Shown: positions 1 through 10,020 of the stretch, piece after piece
Layout of the letters: each line of letters begins with the position of its first letter
Position numbering within the stretch: the stretch's first letter is position 1
Source: Psococerastis gibbosa
Lineage: Eukaryota; Arthropoda; Insecta; Psocodea; Psocidae
Length of the DNA: 64,000 bases
NCBI GenBank assembly: GCA_963971405.1
Contig: OZ020489.1
Span: 4,836,001 to 4,900,000, forward strand
Direction: 5' to 3'
Program-made: the position numbers and the translations under genes
Notes under the pieces: model-generated
Told to the model about the DNA's origin: nothing
Databases searched by the model: none
Seen by the model: only the letters and a program-made list of their open reading frames with translations

Positions 1-603
1 ATTAGGATATTGGAGACTGCTGCTCTGAAAAGGGAAGTCATACTTTTTGCCAAACGACTGCCTCAGGTTTTTCAACCAAGATGTTCTTCTTCTGCCGAGA
101 GCCCTCTGTCCTTCTATCTTCCATCGGATTATTACATGGAGAAGGCGATAGTTATACATGGCCCATCAGCGCCCGGATTCAACCGTGTCATCATCATCTG
201 ACTCCGGCCGATAGTTTATAATTATAACGACTGTGAACACTTTGGCTGTTATGATACTACATACCTTCAACTGCCTAGCAGACATAGAGCCTGAGCCCTG
301 GCTTTTTGACGACTTTGACGTAACAGATGACCTATACGAAGTTGAGGAGTACTTCCTTTTTCTTGCCAAATTGCGGGAAATGCTACTCTTCGTCACAACT
401 CCATGGAATACCTAAAAAAATAACAGCTAAATATTAAATATAATCGTAATCGTAGCTAATTATTTTTTTTTTTCTCGTATTTTGGTTCGTCTGCGTCCAA
501 AGAATGGCAGATGAAAGGGTCACACTTCTTACTGACATTAATTACTCAACGTTATAATAGATATTTCCTGTCGTCACCAGTACATGATCATGATTTTTAA
601 AGC
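1..603. other. No recognisable gene
   Basis: Two short open frames lie here (10-201 and 233-415 on the plus strand). Neither matches a family I recognise, and frames of about 60 codons are expected by chance. A poly-T run sits near 462-472. I see no repeat shared with the rest of the window. Confidence 0.5.
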
Positions 604-613
604 CTGAGGACGA

Positions 614-796
614 CGACTGTCATGGTGGGGCCACGTCGAAAGAAGGCACCCAGATGACCTGATAAGGCGGATAAAACGTATCTAAGGTGAGGGAAAAAGA
701 AGACAAGGTCGGCCCAGGCTAATGGTAGAAGCAACTGCAGTCGAAGTAGACTCGCAAGGAGTGGAAGAGAACCTGCAGCATCGCAGATCCCTCTAA
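614..796 (+). pseudogene. LINE reverse-transcriptase C-terminal remnant
   Basis: One reading frame from 614 gives RLSWWGHVERRHPDDLIRRI, followed by a basic stretch ending in GRPRL. This is the WWGHV...RGRPR signature found at the C-terminus of many non-LTR retrotransposon polyproteins. The frame has an in-frame stop at 683-685 and ends at 794-796. A tail reading WKRTC..ADPSKG in another frame suggests a further frameshift. The reverse-transcriptase and endonuclease domains are absent, so this is a dead, 5'-truncated insertion. An AT-rich stretch follows at 830-900. The clade cannot be set from this piece. Confidence 0.6.
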
Positions 797-907
797 GGGG
801 TATAACCGAGGAATAAGTAAAAGCAAGATAATTTATCATTTATTATCATTTATATTATATTATTTATCATTTATATTTATTATGAATTTATTATCAATTA
901 AGGAGTT

Positions 908-1085
908 CAGTGGCATAGTGGTAGCGTGTTCGTACTTGTGCGAGTCTCTCTACACATCAAGTGATCGGAGACGTGTCGTAACTCAACACAGGTATTACCT
1001 ACAGAGGCGACTGAAGAGGTTATTTGGATACATTCATTGAATTGTTTGCACGCAAATAATCTTTTAAAATGGAGAAAAAAGATCA
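908..1085 (+). repeat. SINE-like family B, copy 1
   Basis: The head TGGCATAGTGGTAGCG fits a tRNA A-box (TRGCNNAGYNGG). A conserved body containing GATCGGAGACGTGTCGTAAC and a tail containing GGATACATTCATT follow. The same body is found at 1350, 19772, 55426 and, inverted, at 58028. The B-box is degenerate. It was probably tRNA-derived and mobilised by a LINE. Confidence 0.6.
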
Positions 1086-1349
1086 GCTGCGACATACCTT
1101 TGCATCACGGGGACGGTATGGATAGCTGAGGAGTGGTTTTAGCTCATTTTGACGAGAAACAAACCCCGCCCTTTCCTTGTGTAGAAACACTGCCCATAAC
1201 TGCAGTACTACAGGTTCAATACTTTCCGACGCGCCAGCCGCAATCAACTGCTTCGTCAGACCCCGAAGAATAAAGTTGTAGGCTTCCCATGTTGTCCATT
1301 CAGGCCCTAAGACATTATCAGTATGCAGGTTACAGGGGCGGGGCTGAAG

Positions 1350-1506
1350 ATGGCGTAGTTGGTAACTGGCTTGTACTTGTCCAACTGTCTACACACCATC
1401 GAAGACGGCTCGGAGACGAACTCTCGCAACCTTACGCAGGTATTAAGTTACCTGTAATGGCGCCTGAAGAGGTAATATGATACAGATAAATTCATTGAAA
1501 GGATTG
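1350..1506 (+). repeat. SINE-like family B, copy 2 (diverged)
   Basis: The head GGCGTAGTTGGTAACTGG matches the A-box region of family B. The body keeps TGTCTACACACCAT, CGGAGACGAACTC and the tail AAATTCATTGAAAGG. It is more diverged than copy 1, from which it is separated by about 260 bp of unassigned sequence. Confidence 0.45.
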
Positions 1507-1562
1507 AATGAGATAGGTAACCTTGTGAGAGTTTCTTTGGTGACTTCGTGGAATTTGGAGAA

Positions 1563-1724
1563 CATCGTGAGTAGAAGAACAACGCAATGATCCACAGTAA
1601 AATTCTTTAATAGTGACCGGTCTCGGATAAAATTATCATCATCTGATGATGGATTTTATCCGAAACCGGTCACTATTAAAGAATTTTACTGTAGATCATT
1701 GCTTTCTTCTTCTACTCATGATGA
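1563..1724. repeat. Near-perfect 160-bp palindrome
   Basis: The left arm (about 1563-1643) and right arm (about 1645-1724) are reverse complements with only a few differences. The dyad centre is ATCATCTGATGAT near 1644. Both arms carry the words GACCGGT, GGATAAAAT and GTAAAATTCTTTAATAGTG. There is essentially no loop. It could be a small foldback element or the product of template switching. Confidence 0.7.
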
Positions 1725-2118
1725 TGGTAAAAAAAAAAAAATGAAATTTCCACACTTTTCTAGAAATTTTCCCCACACGTAGAGTATTATAGAATAACTA
1801 TAATAATTGTACAGTATCTTAAACAAACACAAGAACTATGACTATAACTTTAACTTAACATTGCAGCTTAAAACAGGCTTAGCATGATCCATCGAACACT
1901 CCTCACACAGTGCCAAGTCAACAAGGCTAGTCATTGTAAGATAGTACTTGTGTTTTTGTACCATAACTAACGAAAACAAAAACCATAACTTAAACAAAAC
2001 TTAGTTATCAAGTCCAACTTTTAATTTCTCCGTGGTGTAATCGTAATCTTCAAAGAAGCTGAGCTTCGAAGTATAATCTTATGGTTTCAGAGACGAAAAT
2101 CCCGAATCACTAACTCCT

Positions 2119-2376
2119 CGTGCGGAAGAGCCGGCCGCCATACCAAGTTGAATCCAGCGGACCAGAGCAGGTTCAAAGCTGCAGATAAATTGGCCGTGTG
2201 CACAGTGCCGGTAGGGAAACATGGTAGGACTTGTCCTGGTCACCTCCGAACTAATCGTGTGACTTCACTGTGTTTCCCAAGTGGTTCGGAATCCACTATA
2301 ATCAGGAGGTCCACTGGAGTCCTATGGGCCCACACCGTGGCCTGGGACTGTGTCAAACCGTACTACTACTACTCGT
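2119..2376 (+). repeat. (TAC)n-tailed dispersed repeat, copy 1
   Basis: The sequence begins near CCATACCAAGTTGAATCC and contains GGTTCAAAGCTGC (B-box like), CATGGTAGGACTTGTCC and GGTTCGGAATCCACTATAA. It ends in a (TAC)n run. A close copy lies inverted at 62578-62876 and a diverged one at 14384-14600. The layout suggests a SINE, but an A-box is not clear. Confidence 0.55.
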
Positions 2377-2846
2377 GCGGAAGATTACTTCATGCCATAC
2401 AACTACTTTGATTACTTTTAATTACTTGATTGTATAATTTAACCGAAATTTATATAAAATATACATTTAAGTAATTATTTAAGATGTAATCGTATTCAGT
2501 ATTATCTAAAAAAATACTGCCTGTAAGGCGTTCCACACATTCTATAGTGTCGTAAATTGTACAGAAAGAGTCTTACCTATTTCATATTTATTGACAGGTT
2601 TTGCAACTTTTTTTTCGACTTTGCTAATATTAAGCTTAGTTGTGAATCCCTCGCGGCCATCAAACACAACTTCACGGGCATTCTGCAATACATTGTATAA
2701 GCATTAGAATTAAAAACGTCAGAGACACCTAAAATAGCAACAATACCAGTGACATAATTACAAACTAGGGGAGCGAGGGAACGGATTTAAAAACATCATG
2801 TAACCGAAATTTGGTGGGAACAATATGGGCCGGTACACGCGGTCGA
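2377..2846. other. AT-rich spacer, nothing identified
   Basis: I see no coding potential, TIR pair or tandem repeat in this stretch. Confidence 0.5.
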
Positions 2847-2849
2847 TTA

Positions 2850-3244
2850 GGCGCGGTTTCCACCGACCGGCTAGGGCTAAATACAAATACGGTGACGTGG
2901 TAATAGACATTCAAGACTTAGGCGGGGTTTCCACCGACCTCGCATTGCAGAATGCAAATGACATTGACGGAAATGTTTGTTTTTCTTTTTATAGAAATCT
3001 ATTAAAATGTTTGTAATTAACATATACCATGACGCCATTTTTTAATTTTAGTTAGTTTGTGTGTGATTTTACTCTATGATCATTGATCAATTTTAACTAT
3101 GGCATAGAGTAAAACAAACATTTCCGTCAATGCCACTTGCATTCTGCAATGCGAGGTCGGTGGAAACCCCGCCTAAGTCTTGAATGTCTGTTACCACGTC
3201 ACCGTATTTGTATTTAGCCCTAGCCGGTCGGTGGAAACCGCGCC
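2850..3244. mobile_element. Foldback MITE, PIF/Harbinger-like, copy 1
   Basis: The element begins GGCGCGGTTTCCACCGACC and ends with its reverse complement. The arms are about 134 bp each and differ at only about three positions. The motif GGTTTCCACCGACC occurs twice in each arm. The core of about 125 bp carries a smaller inverted repeat (ACTCTATG / CATAGAGT). It is flanked by TTA on both sides (2847-2849 and 3245-3247), the 3-bp duplication typical of PIF/Harbinger. There is no coding sequence; a short frame from 2825 merely runs through the left arm. Confidence 0.75.
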
Positions 3245-3466
3245 TTAGCATCTCGGCGACTCACGAGACGCTGAGAAATTTGGCATTGTAGAAAATGGGT
3301 GGTAGGAAAACCTGAGTCAACTTCAGGCTATTTCTGAGAGACTGAGATTGAAGACAGGTGCACGGTTTTCCTCTCAACATGCACAGGGCATTTTAGCTCA
3401 TGGAAATCTTTTGAAGTAGACTCTATGGCTTAGAAAGTGCAATTTAAAAAATATATATATATATTG

Positions 3467-3560
3467 TAATAAATAAATAAATAAATAACGGCTTTATTTT
3501 TACCTGGGCGAACCATAAGACTAAGAAGGCTAACCCAGGTAAGGCAAGGAATGGTTAGTA
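3467..3560 (-). repeat. LINE-like 3' end with (AAAT)n tail
   Basis: An (AAAT)n run at 3467-3488 is followed on the plus strand by CGGCTTTATTTTTACCTGGG and GACTAAGAAGGCTAACCCAGG. Read on the minus strand this is a hairpin-forming 3' UTR ending in a TTTA tail. Layout and words resemble the 3' UTR of the LINE at 42555-42761, so it is probably a severely 5'-truncated insertion. Confidence 0.4.
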
Positions 3561-3640
3561 TTACAATAATCAAGATTCTTAAGACTAGTGTTGTTAGCAT
3601 TGTCCTAAAGTTTCACTAATTCAATAAAAACACAATCAAA

Positions 3641-4634
3641 AACAAAACAAAAACGAGAAAAACAACAATAAGTATTGGCGTAGCTGCCCAAAAAGAACTC
3701 AAAACAGCATGGACTGTGTCACCCTCACACGCTTCGGCTTGAGGGGGCACAGTTTTTGACATAATGCTCTTGCAAAACAATGTGAAAATAGACGAAATAT
3801 CTGTCTTTCTATTTCCACCCATGACAAATTTCACAGCGAGTCACCCGCGTGCCAATCTCCCTTGTACATTTCGGGATTTCTAAAAAGAGGTCGTGGAGAA
3901 TTTTCATAATAAGACCAGGCAATGCCGGCATGACGTTCAAGAATACTACTTGTAGTTGGCTGAATTACTCACATCTAGGGGAAATTTCAGAGTCAGTAAA
4001 TGAAAAGAGCACTAACTGTACTTTCTAAGTGTGAACTGAAAGTTATTTAGAACAAACATAACCACAACACAAAACTACACAAACATTGGCTGCATATATA
4101 TACATATAGAGCCATATATTTTGGCCAACACGTGTGAAATTTCAGAGTAAGCGTAGGGGACTATTTAAGCAGTCAAAATTACATACAGGTACAGCTTTTT
4201 CATTACTTATTTTACTTACTACTGTAGCGACAGTTACCGAGAGCAACCACAACACGCGGCCTAACAGAAGCATGAAGTCAAAATTACCTGACACTGGGTA
4301 TCACAGTACGTGCAGTAGTAATATCCGTCATGTTTCTCGAACTCAGAACTCCCACAGCCGCGACATTTTGGCATTTCAGCGATAATTTAATTCATATAAA
4401 AAAAATAACAATCACATTCGTTCAAAAAATAAAAACATTGTAAATTAACAACCGGCGGGTGTCCGGCTGTCCGCTCCGGCTCCAGTCTCCAGTGTTGCCA
4501 GAAAAATAAAATTAAAATATCAAAATAATTCATTATTTCATCGCAGCTCCGCTAGGGGCAGCGTTGCCAGTAAAATAGTTCATGACTCCGCCACTAGGGG
4601 AGTGCCAACCCTCCAGCCGCCAAATTTAAAATCT
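3641..4634. other. No recognisable gene
   Basis: Small frames at 3616-3834 (minus) and 4134-4385 (plus) have no recognisable motifs. The stretch has ordinary AT-rich composition and no TIR pair that I can see. Confidence 0.5.
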
Positions 4635-4642
4635 CTCCCAGG

Positions 4643-4844
4643 CAGTGGCGGATCCAGAGGGGGTGGGGAGCGGTTGGCCCCCTCATTGGGGTATGAGGGT
4701 AGGCACATTATGGATCATATTTAGGTAGGTGTCCATTTGTTAAGTAATAAAATAAAACGTCATGAATAACGAAGAACTTTTATAAAAATCTCATTTTTAA
4801 TTTGCAAGGTTCGCCCCCTTGAGAAATTTCTGGGCTCACCGTTG
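4643..4844. mobile_element. hAT-type MITE
   Basis: The left end CAGTGGCGGATCCAGAGG is typical of hAT MITEs. The right end is eroded (complement CAACGGTGAGCCC). The flanks CTCCCAGG (4635-4642) and ATCCCAGG (4845-4852) agree at 7 of 8 positions. It is non-coding and has a G-rich left subterminal region. Confidence 0.55.
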
Positions 4845-5189
4845 ATCCCAGGACACTGAAATCACATGTTTTATGCTAATTTGAGAGTTCAAGTTCAAGT
4901 TCAAAACAGGTTAGCCATTGTTAACTGAGATATAGGCTAGGCGAATAATCCCAGTTTTAGGCTTCGTCAAAGAATATGACAATTAATTTTGATTCACCCA
5001 TAATGTTAATAGATGCATTAAATAATTAAAAATAAGGAGGGGCATATCGCATGTCAACATTACCGTCATTACGGAACGTACGCCTCTATAATATATTGAA
5101 TGTTGCTCTTTGATTTTTTTTTGTGCTTCTATTAGTGTCTGCTTCTTTACAGTCCTGTACCTACAATTTCTTCATAGGCTACTTGAACA

Positions 5190-5501
5190 CAGGCGCGGAT
5201 CTACAGGGGGGGCTATAGCCTATGGGGGCTATAGCCCCCCCCCCCCAGGTTCTGATTTTACACTAGATAGGCTATAACTGTATTATTAACTACCTATACA
5301 ACTACAAAATGCATTACCTCTACTACCAATCAACAGATAATAATACTGTTTTGAAGTTTTAAACATTTGGCGCCAATTGAACAAACGTAACGTAACCTAA
5401 TTCATTAATTATAATTTATATTGGCAATTTTTTGCAATTCATCTTCTTTATTCGTATTTAATGAGACCAAGGAGGGGTTAATAATTCTATATCCGCGCCT
5501 G
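5190..5501 (+). mobile_element. hAT-type MITE, CAGGCGCGGATCTA family
   Basis: The left TIR CAGGCGCGGATCTA is matched by the inverted right end TATCCGCGCCTG. A perfect 8-bp TSD, CTTGAACA, flanks it (5182-5189 and 5502-5509). The left side has mirrored poly-G and poly-C tracts. Only the ends match the three other family members (28393, 36721, 57105), so the interior differs. Confidence 0.9.
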
Positions 5502-5509
5502 CTTGAACA

Positions 5510-6469
5510 TGAACAACCATTGATATGGTCGACTTCAATTATTTCACAAATTCTCTTGAATAAGAATTAAGTGACAAGATTTGACTCTCTTTATAAGTTA
5601 AGGATTGGGAATTGACCCGCCAATCACAGTGAGGCAACGTTCCATCTTATAATATCGAACTCGAAATTCTCGATTTCAAGAAAAGTGGCGCAATTTGGAA
5701 CATATGACACTAAAAAATTTGGCTGAATATGTATAAAATATTTTTTAAATAGTTGTTTAATTTATTCCTGAGCCCGTCGATTACCCACCCGCCCAACGCT
5801 GAAACAGCAGCGAGTTTTTTATTTCGTATAAGTAAATATGTGAAGTTAGCAGGGAAATTTACTTTTAAAACCCGAATTTCCATCAACTAGTGTCGACCAT
5901 TTTTGGCAAAATATAATATACGAGTAGCATATACAAAGCACAAACTCTTTAAACCTAAATGAAGTAAGTGACTAGAATGGTCTAACTAGAATGGTCCACA
6001 ACGGGCTTTGTAGTAGTATTTGTTTGCTACATTCTCTAGTAACTTTTGAGTTCAATGCCCAAAAGTCGAAACAATCTGTCCTTTCTTACAATCCCTGTCA
6101 GGATGCATGCGCAGTTCTTCTTCTACTTCTTACAGTGAACACCCACTATAGGGGGGTGGTTTGCAGCAACACGCTCCGGATCTTCCGTTCCGTTCTGTTC
6201 TCGGCCACAGGTCCCTGTAGAAGTTATGGGTTTCAAGATATTTCTAAAAATATTTAAATGGACAATAATAATTCCGTGTGACACAATTGCATAACTTTAT
6301 TTTTGCAGAAATGATGTAAAACCTGCCGGCATCAGAGACAAGATATGCTGTAGCTCCAGGATATGCGCAGCATTCATAATCTCTTATAGCATATGCAAAA
6401 CGTCATGGAGACGTGCGCACTAATATGAATATTTATTTGCAAAAAAACTACACTTATAAAATAGGCCTA
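5510..6469. other. No recognisable gene
   Basis: One 88-codon frame (5991-6257) contains no motif I recognise and is not supported by splice sites. No repeats were identified. Confidence 0.45.
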
Positions 6470-6471
6470 TA

Positions 6472-6535
6472 GCATTAGTTCTCCCGGCCCTAAGTTCCCC
6501 AATGGGACTTGTGTTGCCAGGATTAATTTAAAATA
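6472..6535 (-). repeat. Fragment of LINE-like 3' sequence
   Basis: The sequence TCTCCCGGCCCTAAGTTCCC followed by GGACTTGTGTTGCCAGGATT is nearly the same as 43490-43542. There it adjoins a (TTGAA)n tail. This copy is short and its borders are uncertain. Confidence 0.45.
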
Positions 6536-6539
6536 TACA

Positions 6540-7174
6540 AATTAAAAAAATTAATATTATATATATAGGTACATAATATATAATAATATAATAAAAGTTA
6601 ATACTGTATATTATATCATAATATTATATAATAGGCAGACCTGGACCTAATGGGCTTAAATTATTTGAAATCAAAAAATCATCTAGATTCTTAATTAACT
6701 TAATGTCTAATTCAGACCTGAAAAATTTGGGTGTAGCTATAGTATAATAAATTATTAGTGCAGGCATTTGAGAAGAATTTAATTAAATAAGTTATAATTA
6801 AGAAATCTAATTTAAAATAATATATTAAACTTTAAATACAATACTGTTTGCAAAGAAAAACAAGTTAGTTAATAAAATATATTTTGTCTTGGCAGAAGGC
6901 AATTTTTCAATATGGCGAATTCTGGAAGAATGACTGAATGAGTTTTATAGCCATGCCAAAAGACCACGTGTATTTTAAATTTATATTATGCATTTATGGT
7001 TCATGCGTAACAGTAGAAAATGAAGCAGAACGTGGTTCATATTATAATTAATTGTATAATAAATTGAGTCTATTCATTTTAGGTAAGAAAATAATACTAT
7101 TTCCACATATATCTTCAATAATCCTTATCAGCATTAAATATCAATATGGCACTTGGAACACTTTCTTAATTAGA
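6540..7174. other. Very AT-rich spacer
   Basis: TATA-rich, low-complexity sequence (for example 6540-6650). No gene or TIR pair seen. Confidence 0.5.
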
Positions 7175-7177
7175 AAA

Positions 7178-7572
7178 GGCGCGGTTTCCACCGACCTGCA
7201 AGTGCATAATACACATACGGTGACGTGGTAGCAGGTATCATTAATGAAGGCGGGGTTTCCACCGTCCTCTCATTGCAGAATGCAAATGACATTAACGGAA
7301 ATTTTTGTTTTACTCTATGCCATAGTTAAAATTGATCAACGATCATAGAGTAAAATCACAAACAAACAAACTAAAATTAAAAAATGGCGCCATGGGATAT
7401 GTTAAGTACAAACATTTTAATAGATTACTGTAAAAAGAAAAATTTAAATTTCCGTCAATGTCATTTGCATTCTGCAATGAGAGGTCGGTGGAAACCCCGC
7501 CTTTATTAATGATATCTGCGACCACGTCACCGTATGCGTATTTTGCACTTGCAGGTCGGTGGAAACCGCGCC
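7178..7572. mobile_element. Foldback MITE, PIF/Harbinger-like, copy 2
   Basis: It has the same length (395 bp) and ends (GGCGCGGTTTCCACCGACC) as the copy at 2850, with the core in the opposite orientation. Flanking triplets are AAA on both sides (7175-7177 and 7573-7575). The outer arm words differ from copy 1 (TGCAAGTGCA instead of CGGCTAGGGC), yet left and right arms of this copy agree with each other. It is non-coding; the 79-codon minus-strand frame at 7343-7582 is an arm artefact. Confidence 0.72.
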
Positions 7573-7649
7573 AAACTTGCATAAGCCTAACACAGAGTTT
7601 ATTCGATTTTAGGGAGATTGCCTACTGAGATGTTCGTCGACTTTCGGAA

Positions 7650-8640
7650 AATTTCTTCACGACTTTTCATTTCATCACCCCCTGAGCCTAAAACCACCCT
7701 CCGTTCAAAATGTTATATTTATATATATGTATGTAGGCCTATTTGCTGTATGTATTTCGATTTTAGGAAAAACTAACTTCCGTAAGTGATGAAACTTGGC
7801 ACAAAAATTGGTCACACAAATGTCTTGATCGAGTACGTTAACCAGCTAGATCCACTATTTAGTTAACAAGATGGTGGCCAATTAAAATCTTATATAATTC
7901 ATATCTCAGTTAATATTGGTCGCAAAGAAATGGATTAAAATTTGACTGAAAGTCCGTATTATTATCTACGATAATTGGATAATGGCTGTCAATACATTTT
8001 ACGACAAATCAACGATTTCAAGATGACGTCCAGTCAAAGTAAAAATAATTTAATAAGTAAAAGTTCAGAGTCGCGTCATTGTTTGGTACACAAAAGTGTT
8101 TTGTGTATTGATGTTGTGGTCGGGAAAATAATGAAGTATTCTATTATTTTTTATTACATACATGGCGTAGGTAGCTTAGGCGCCCATTCCATTGACCGGC
8201 TAGGGCTATTTCCAAAAACAGTGACGTGGTAGCAGACATTCAAGACTTAGGTTGTGATTCCACCGATCTCGCATTGCAGAATGCAAATGACATTGACGGA
8301 AATTAGACTTTTTCTTTTTATAGAAAACTATTAAAATGTTTGTACTTAACATATCCCATGACGCCATTTTTTAATTTTAGTTTGCTTGTTTGTGATTTTA
8401 CTGTATGATCATTGATCAATTTTAACTTTTATTTATGAGATAGAGGAAAATAAAGATTTCCGTCAATTCTGCAATGCGAGGTTGGTGGAAACGCCACCTA
8501 AGTCTTGAATGTCTTCTGCTACCACGTCACCATTTTTGGAAATAGCCCTAGCCGGTCAATGCTGGAATGGGCACCTTAGAGGAAAAGCAGGGTCTGCGGA
8601 ATCTCCCTACCCCTGATCGGCCACAGCCGAAAAGGATTTT
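7650..8640 (+). repeat. Dispersed repeat interrupted by a foldback element
   Basis: Sequence from GAAAATTTCTTCACGACTTT to AGCCGAAAAGGATTTTTT is shared with 53233-54040. Shared words include TTCATATCTCAGTTAATATT and GGAATCTCCCTAC. Here the repeat is interrupted by the element at 8179-8575. The other copy lacks that insertion but carries about 240 bp of extra internal sequence. Identity is unknown; the pair serves as an empty-site reference. Confidence 0.6.
8179..8575. mobile_element. Foldback MITE, PIF/Harbinger-like, copy 3
   Basis: The ends GGCGCCCATTCC and GGAATGGGCACC bound arms of about 130 bp that share the private word CTATTTCCAAAAA. The inner arm and core match copies 1 and 2. TTA flanks both sides (8176-8178 and 8576-8578). 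It sits inside the repeat 7650-8640, so it is younger than that repeat. It is more eroded than copy 1. Confidence 0.7.
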
Positions 8641-8754
8641 TTATTTTTATAAGTGTTCCCAGTGCATCCTATCATGGTCGGGTAGTACCTGTGTATGCAA
8701 TGTATGTATGTATGTACATACAGTATGTGTACCCGTACCCATTCATTATGGCTG

Positions 8755-9327
8755 TCAGCAGTGAAGAGACTCAGACCAACATCTCAATTGACGGTGTTGC
8801 CTTACAGAATGTCATCAGTTTTCCACACCTTGGCAGTAAAATAACGCACCATGGAAAATCATGCGTCGAAATCTCCAGCAGACTTCAAATGGGCCGGCTA
8901 GCGTTTAACAAAAAGTCTAAGATATTCGAGGCTAACAACATCGACATAAATATTAGAAAAAGACTGCTTAAATCACTAGTATGGAGCATAATGCTTTATG
9001 GCTGTGAGACATGGTGCATACACGAAAGAAGCAAAAAGAAGCTGGAGACTTCTTGGAGTGACCACATAGCGAACGAAGAGGTACTTCAAAAGGATAAACT
9101 ATAAAAGATCCCTCATTACCTCCATTTCGGTGAGAAGAGCAAAATGGATGGGTCACCATAATAGAAGGCACAATCGATGTCACCAATGCAACAGGACGAC
9201 CAAGGAAGGCGTACGCAGAAGACCTCAAGAAAGATATGAGATGCGGAACCTACTTGAGAAGAGAACGGCCCAAGACAGGGAGGAGTGGAGAAGGAGGTGG
9301 AAAGATTTGCTGCAAACCAATCGCTAG
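8755..9327 (+). pseudogene. LINE reverse-transcriptase C-terminal remnant
   Basis: The frame ending at 9104 reads SLVWSIMLYGCETWCIHERS then SWSDHIANEEVLQ, the YGCETW and WTDHxxNEEVL motifs that follow the polymerase core in RTE-like and related LINE proteins. It continues in other frames: KWMGH from about 9130, then TGRPRKAYAEDLKKDMRCGT, then TAQDREEWRRR to about 9327. At least two frameshifts and an internal deletion between LET and SWSD show it is dead. The endonuclease and polymerase core are missing. A poly-T run at 9429-9452 lies just downstream. Confidence 0.72.
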
Positions 9328-9589
9328 ATTCCAACTACAGAAGAAGACCCATGCGGCCGTACAAGACGCAGATGCATTTAAGTCTCAAATTTCGAGAATT
9401 AAATAAATATCTATCACACAGCTAGTAATGTTTTTTTTTTTTTTTTTTTTTTAATATAGGCTAATGAGAAAAAATTTCCCTGTAAAACTGAAAATGTAAA
9501 CTTTAATTTTTTTTTAAATAATTTAAACTTTAAATTTTTTGCTTAATTCTAATATATAATTCTTACATTTTCAAATTGAGCCTTAGCTT

Positions 9590-10020
9590 TAAAGGGGGGG
9601 GGGGGGGTTTGAAACCCAAATAACCCCAGTGTCAGCCCAGGCCCCAGGGACAGTCAGTACTGCTGCATTCATTCAAGAGATCAAAGAGATCAAAGGTCAA
9701 TGGCGGATCCACGGAGGTGGTCACGGGGGTCGTGACCCATCTTAACAAGTAAATTAATAAGATAATAAAAAAAAAATTTAATTGCTCTACTCTACTTTTC
9801 AACAAACAAATTACCTTTCAAATTTACATACAACTTGTGACCCTCCCTCCCCCAAAATTTTCCGCTGGATCCGCCCTTGTCAAAGGTGTGCTATAAACAA
9901 CCTTGACTGTAAAGGGGGGTGGGGGCTGAAACCCAAATAATCGCCAGTCATCGGTCCCGTCAGAAGTTCTGCTATAGCCATACAGAAGATTGAAGAGATC
10001 AAAACGATAAGAGCAAAGAG
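9590..10020 (+). repeat. Two-copy tandem duplication split by a MITE
   Basis: TAAAGGGGGG..GAAACCCAAATAA and a following GAAGAGATCAAA segment occur at about 9590-9697 and again at about 9910-10020. The MITE at 9698-9879 lies inside the first unit. Unit length is about 110-130 bp. Confidence 0.5.
9698..9879. mobile_element. hAT-type MITE
   Basis: The ends are CAATGGCGGATCCACGG and GGATCCGCCCTTG. A perfect TSD TCAAAGGT flanks it (9690-9697 and 9880-9887). It is 182 bp and non-coding. Related end sequence appears at the right end of the chimeric element at 36071-36264. Confidence 0.88.
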
